Part shown: positions 5,663 through 5,927 of the stretch, one piece after another | Position numbering within the stretch: position 1 is the stretch's first letter | Layout of the letters: every line of letters begins with the position of its first letter | NCBI GenBank assembly: GCA_019689615.1 | Contig: JADGHD010000329.1 | Location: 1-5,927, forward strand | DNA: 5,927 nucleotides | Direction of reading: 5' to 3' | DNA from: Frankia sp. | Lineage (GTDB): Bacteria; Actinomycetota; Actinomycetes; Frankiales; Frankiaceae | Notes under the pieces: generated by a model | Told to the model about the DNA's origin: nothing | Databases searched by the model: none | What the model saw: only the letters and a program-made list of their open reading frames with translations | Made by a program: the position numbers and the translations under genes

Positions 5663-5927
5663 GTCACGACCCTATGCGGGCAGCCGCTCCCGCGCGGGCG
5701 GACGCACACTCCGCCCACTCGGAATTCCCGCGCACCGCCCGAATTGCCCACCTACGAACCGGTAGCGTTGCCGACACATTACGCAAAGTAGCCAATCCGG
5801 ACGGCCGTCGCCCGAGCAGCGCCGTGGGGGCGGAGCCGGCCGACCGGGCGCGGCGAGCCCGCGGGGCGGCGGCCGGGGCAAGCGGTGGCCCGGGCTGTGG
5901 GCTATGGAGGCGGGGAGCCGGCAGGAG
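5663..5927. other. Region upstream of pafA without a recognisable gene
   Basis: These 265 bases hold the pafA ribosome binding site (AGGG, 5673-5670) and a relatively AT-rich patch near 5741-5795 that probably contains the pafA promoter. Two minus-strand frames stay open to the right edge, ending at TGA 5668-5666 and at a TAG near 5674. Their predicted peptides do not resemble the PrcA C-terminus or another family I know, and codon use around 5760-5800 is not GC3-biased. Near-repeat motifs occur at 5711-5726 and 5735-5745 (CCGCCC followed by GAATT in each). The final bases read GCAGGAG, which could be a ribosome binding site for a plus-strand gene starting outside the window, but this is unsupported. 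Confidence 0.5.
5759..5787 (-). promoter_or_regulatory. Weak candidate promoter for pafA
   Basis: Within an unusually AT-containing patch (about 5741-5795), minus-strand TTTGCG (5787-5782) and TACCGG (5764-5759) are 17 bases apart. Both match the -35 and -10 consensus poorly. A start near 5752 would give a leader of about 90 bases. The composition change is the better evidence that a promoter lies here; the exact hexamers are uncertain. Confidence 0.2.

Noticed and set aside
4400..5791. A 463-codon open frame on the plus strand opposite pafA
   Set aside because: It is a GC-driven shadow of the strongly conserved pafA gene and shows no domain of its own.
5672..5881. Minus-strand frame with a CxxC (CVMC) upstream of pafA
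   Set aside because: Codon use in the less GC-rich part is not biased as in the real genes. There is no clear start signal and the peptide matches nothing known. The two cysteines are probably chance.

Overview
The window comes from a very GC-rich actinobacterium. GC is high throughout, third codon positions are nearly all G or C, and several starts are GTG. The gene set (PafA, PafB/PafC, TatA) marks the actinobacterial Pup-proteasome/Tat neighbourhood. The fusion of PafB with PafC and the FKBP gene inside the cluster would suit a Frankia-like or related genome, but I cannot fix the genus from sequence alone.

Every convincing gene is on the minus strand, so transcription runs from high to low coordinates. 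The order is: an upstream region with no clear gene and a possible promoter (5663-5927); pafA, the Pup ligase (4304-5662); a 332-base gap without a convincing gene; an FKBP-type prolyl isomerase with a lipoprotein signal (3324-3971); a strong GC-rich hairpin (3280-3317); a fused pafB-pafC regulator (911-3172); a 72-residue one-helix membrane/coiled-coil protein of unknown function (657-875); a 463-base gap; and the start of tatA (1-193), cut by the window edge. In other actinobacteria tatC and a helY-like helicase usually follow tatA.

PafA attaches the small protein Pup to lysines of target proteins, marking them for the mycobacterial-type proteasome. PafBC is the transcriptional activator of the LexA/RecA-independent DNA-damage response and is classically encoded next to pafA. 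TatA forms the pore-like component of the twin-arginine translocase. The FKBP is probably a surface-anchored folding helper. The hairpin after the FKBP gene, the lack of a Shine-Dalgarno sequence before pafBC, and the gap before tatA suggest at least three transcription units: pafA with or without the FKBP gene, pafBC with the small gene, and tatA.

I see no tRNA, rRNA, CRISPR array, insertion sequence or phage gene. The cluster is largely known. The less ordinary points are the fused PafBC with low-complexity insertions and a repeat-bearing linker, its possibly leaderless start, the lipoprotein FKBP, and the uncharacterised small membrane protein.
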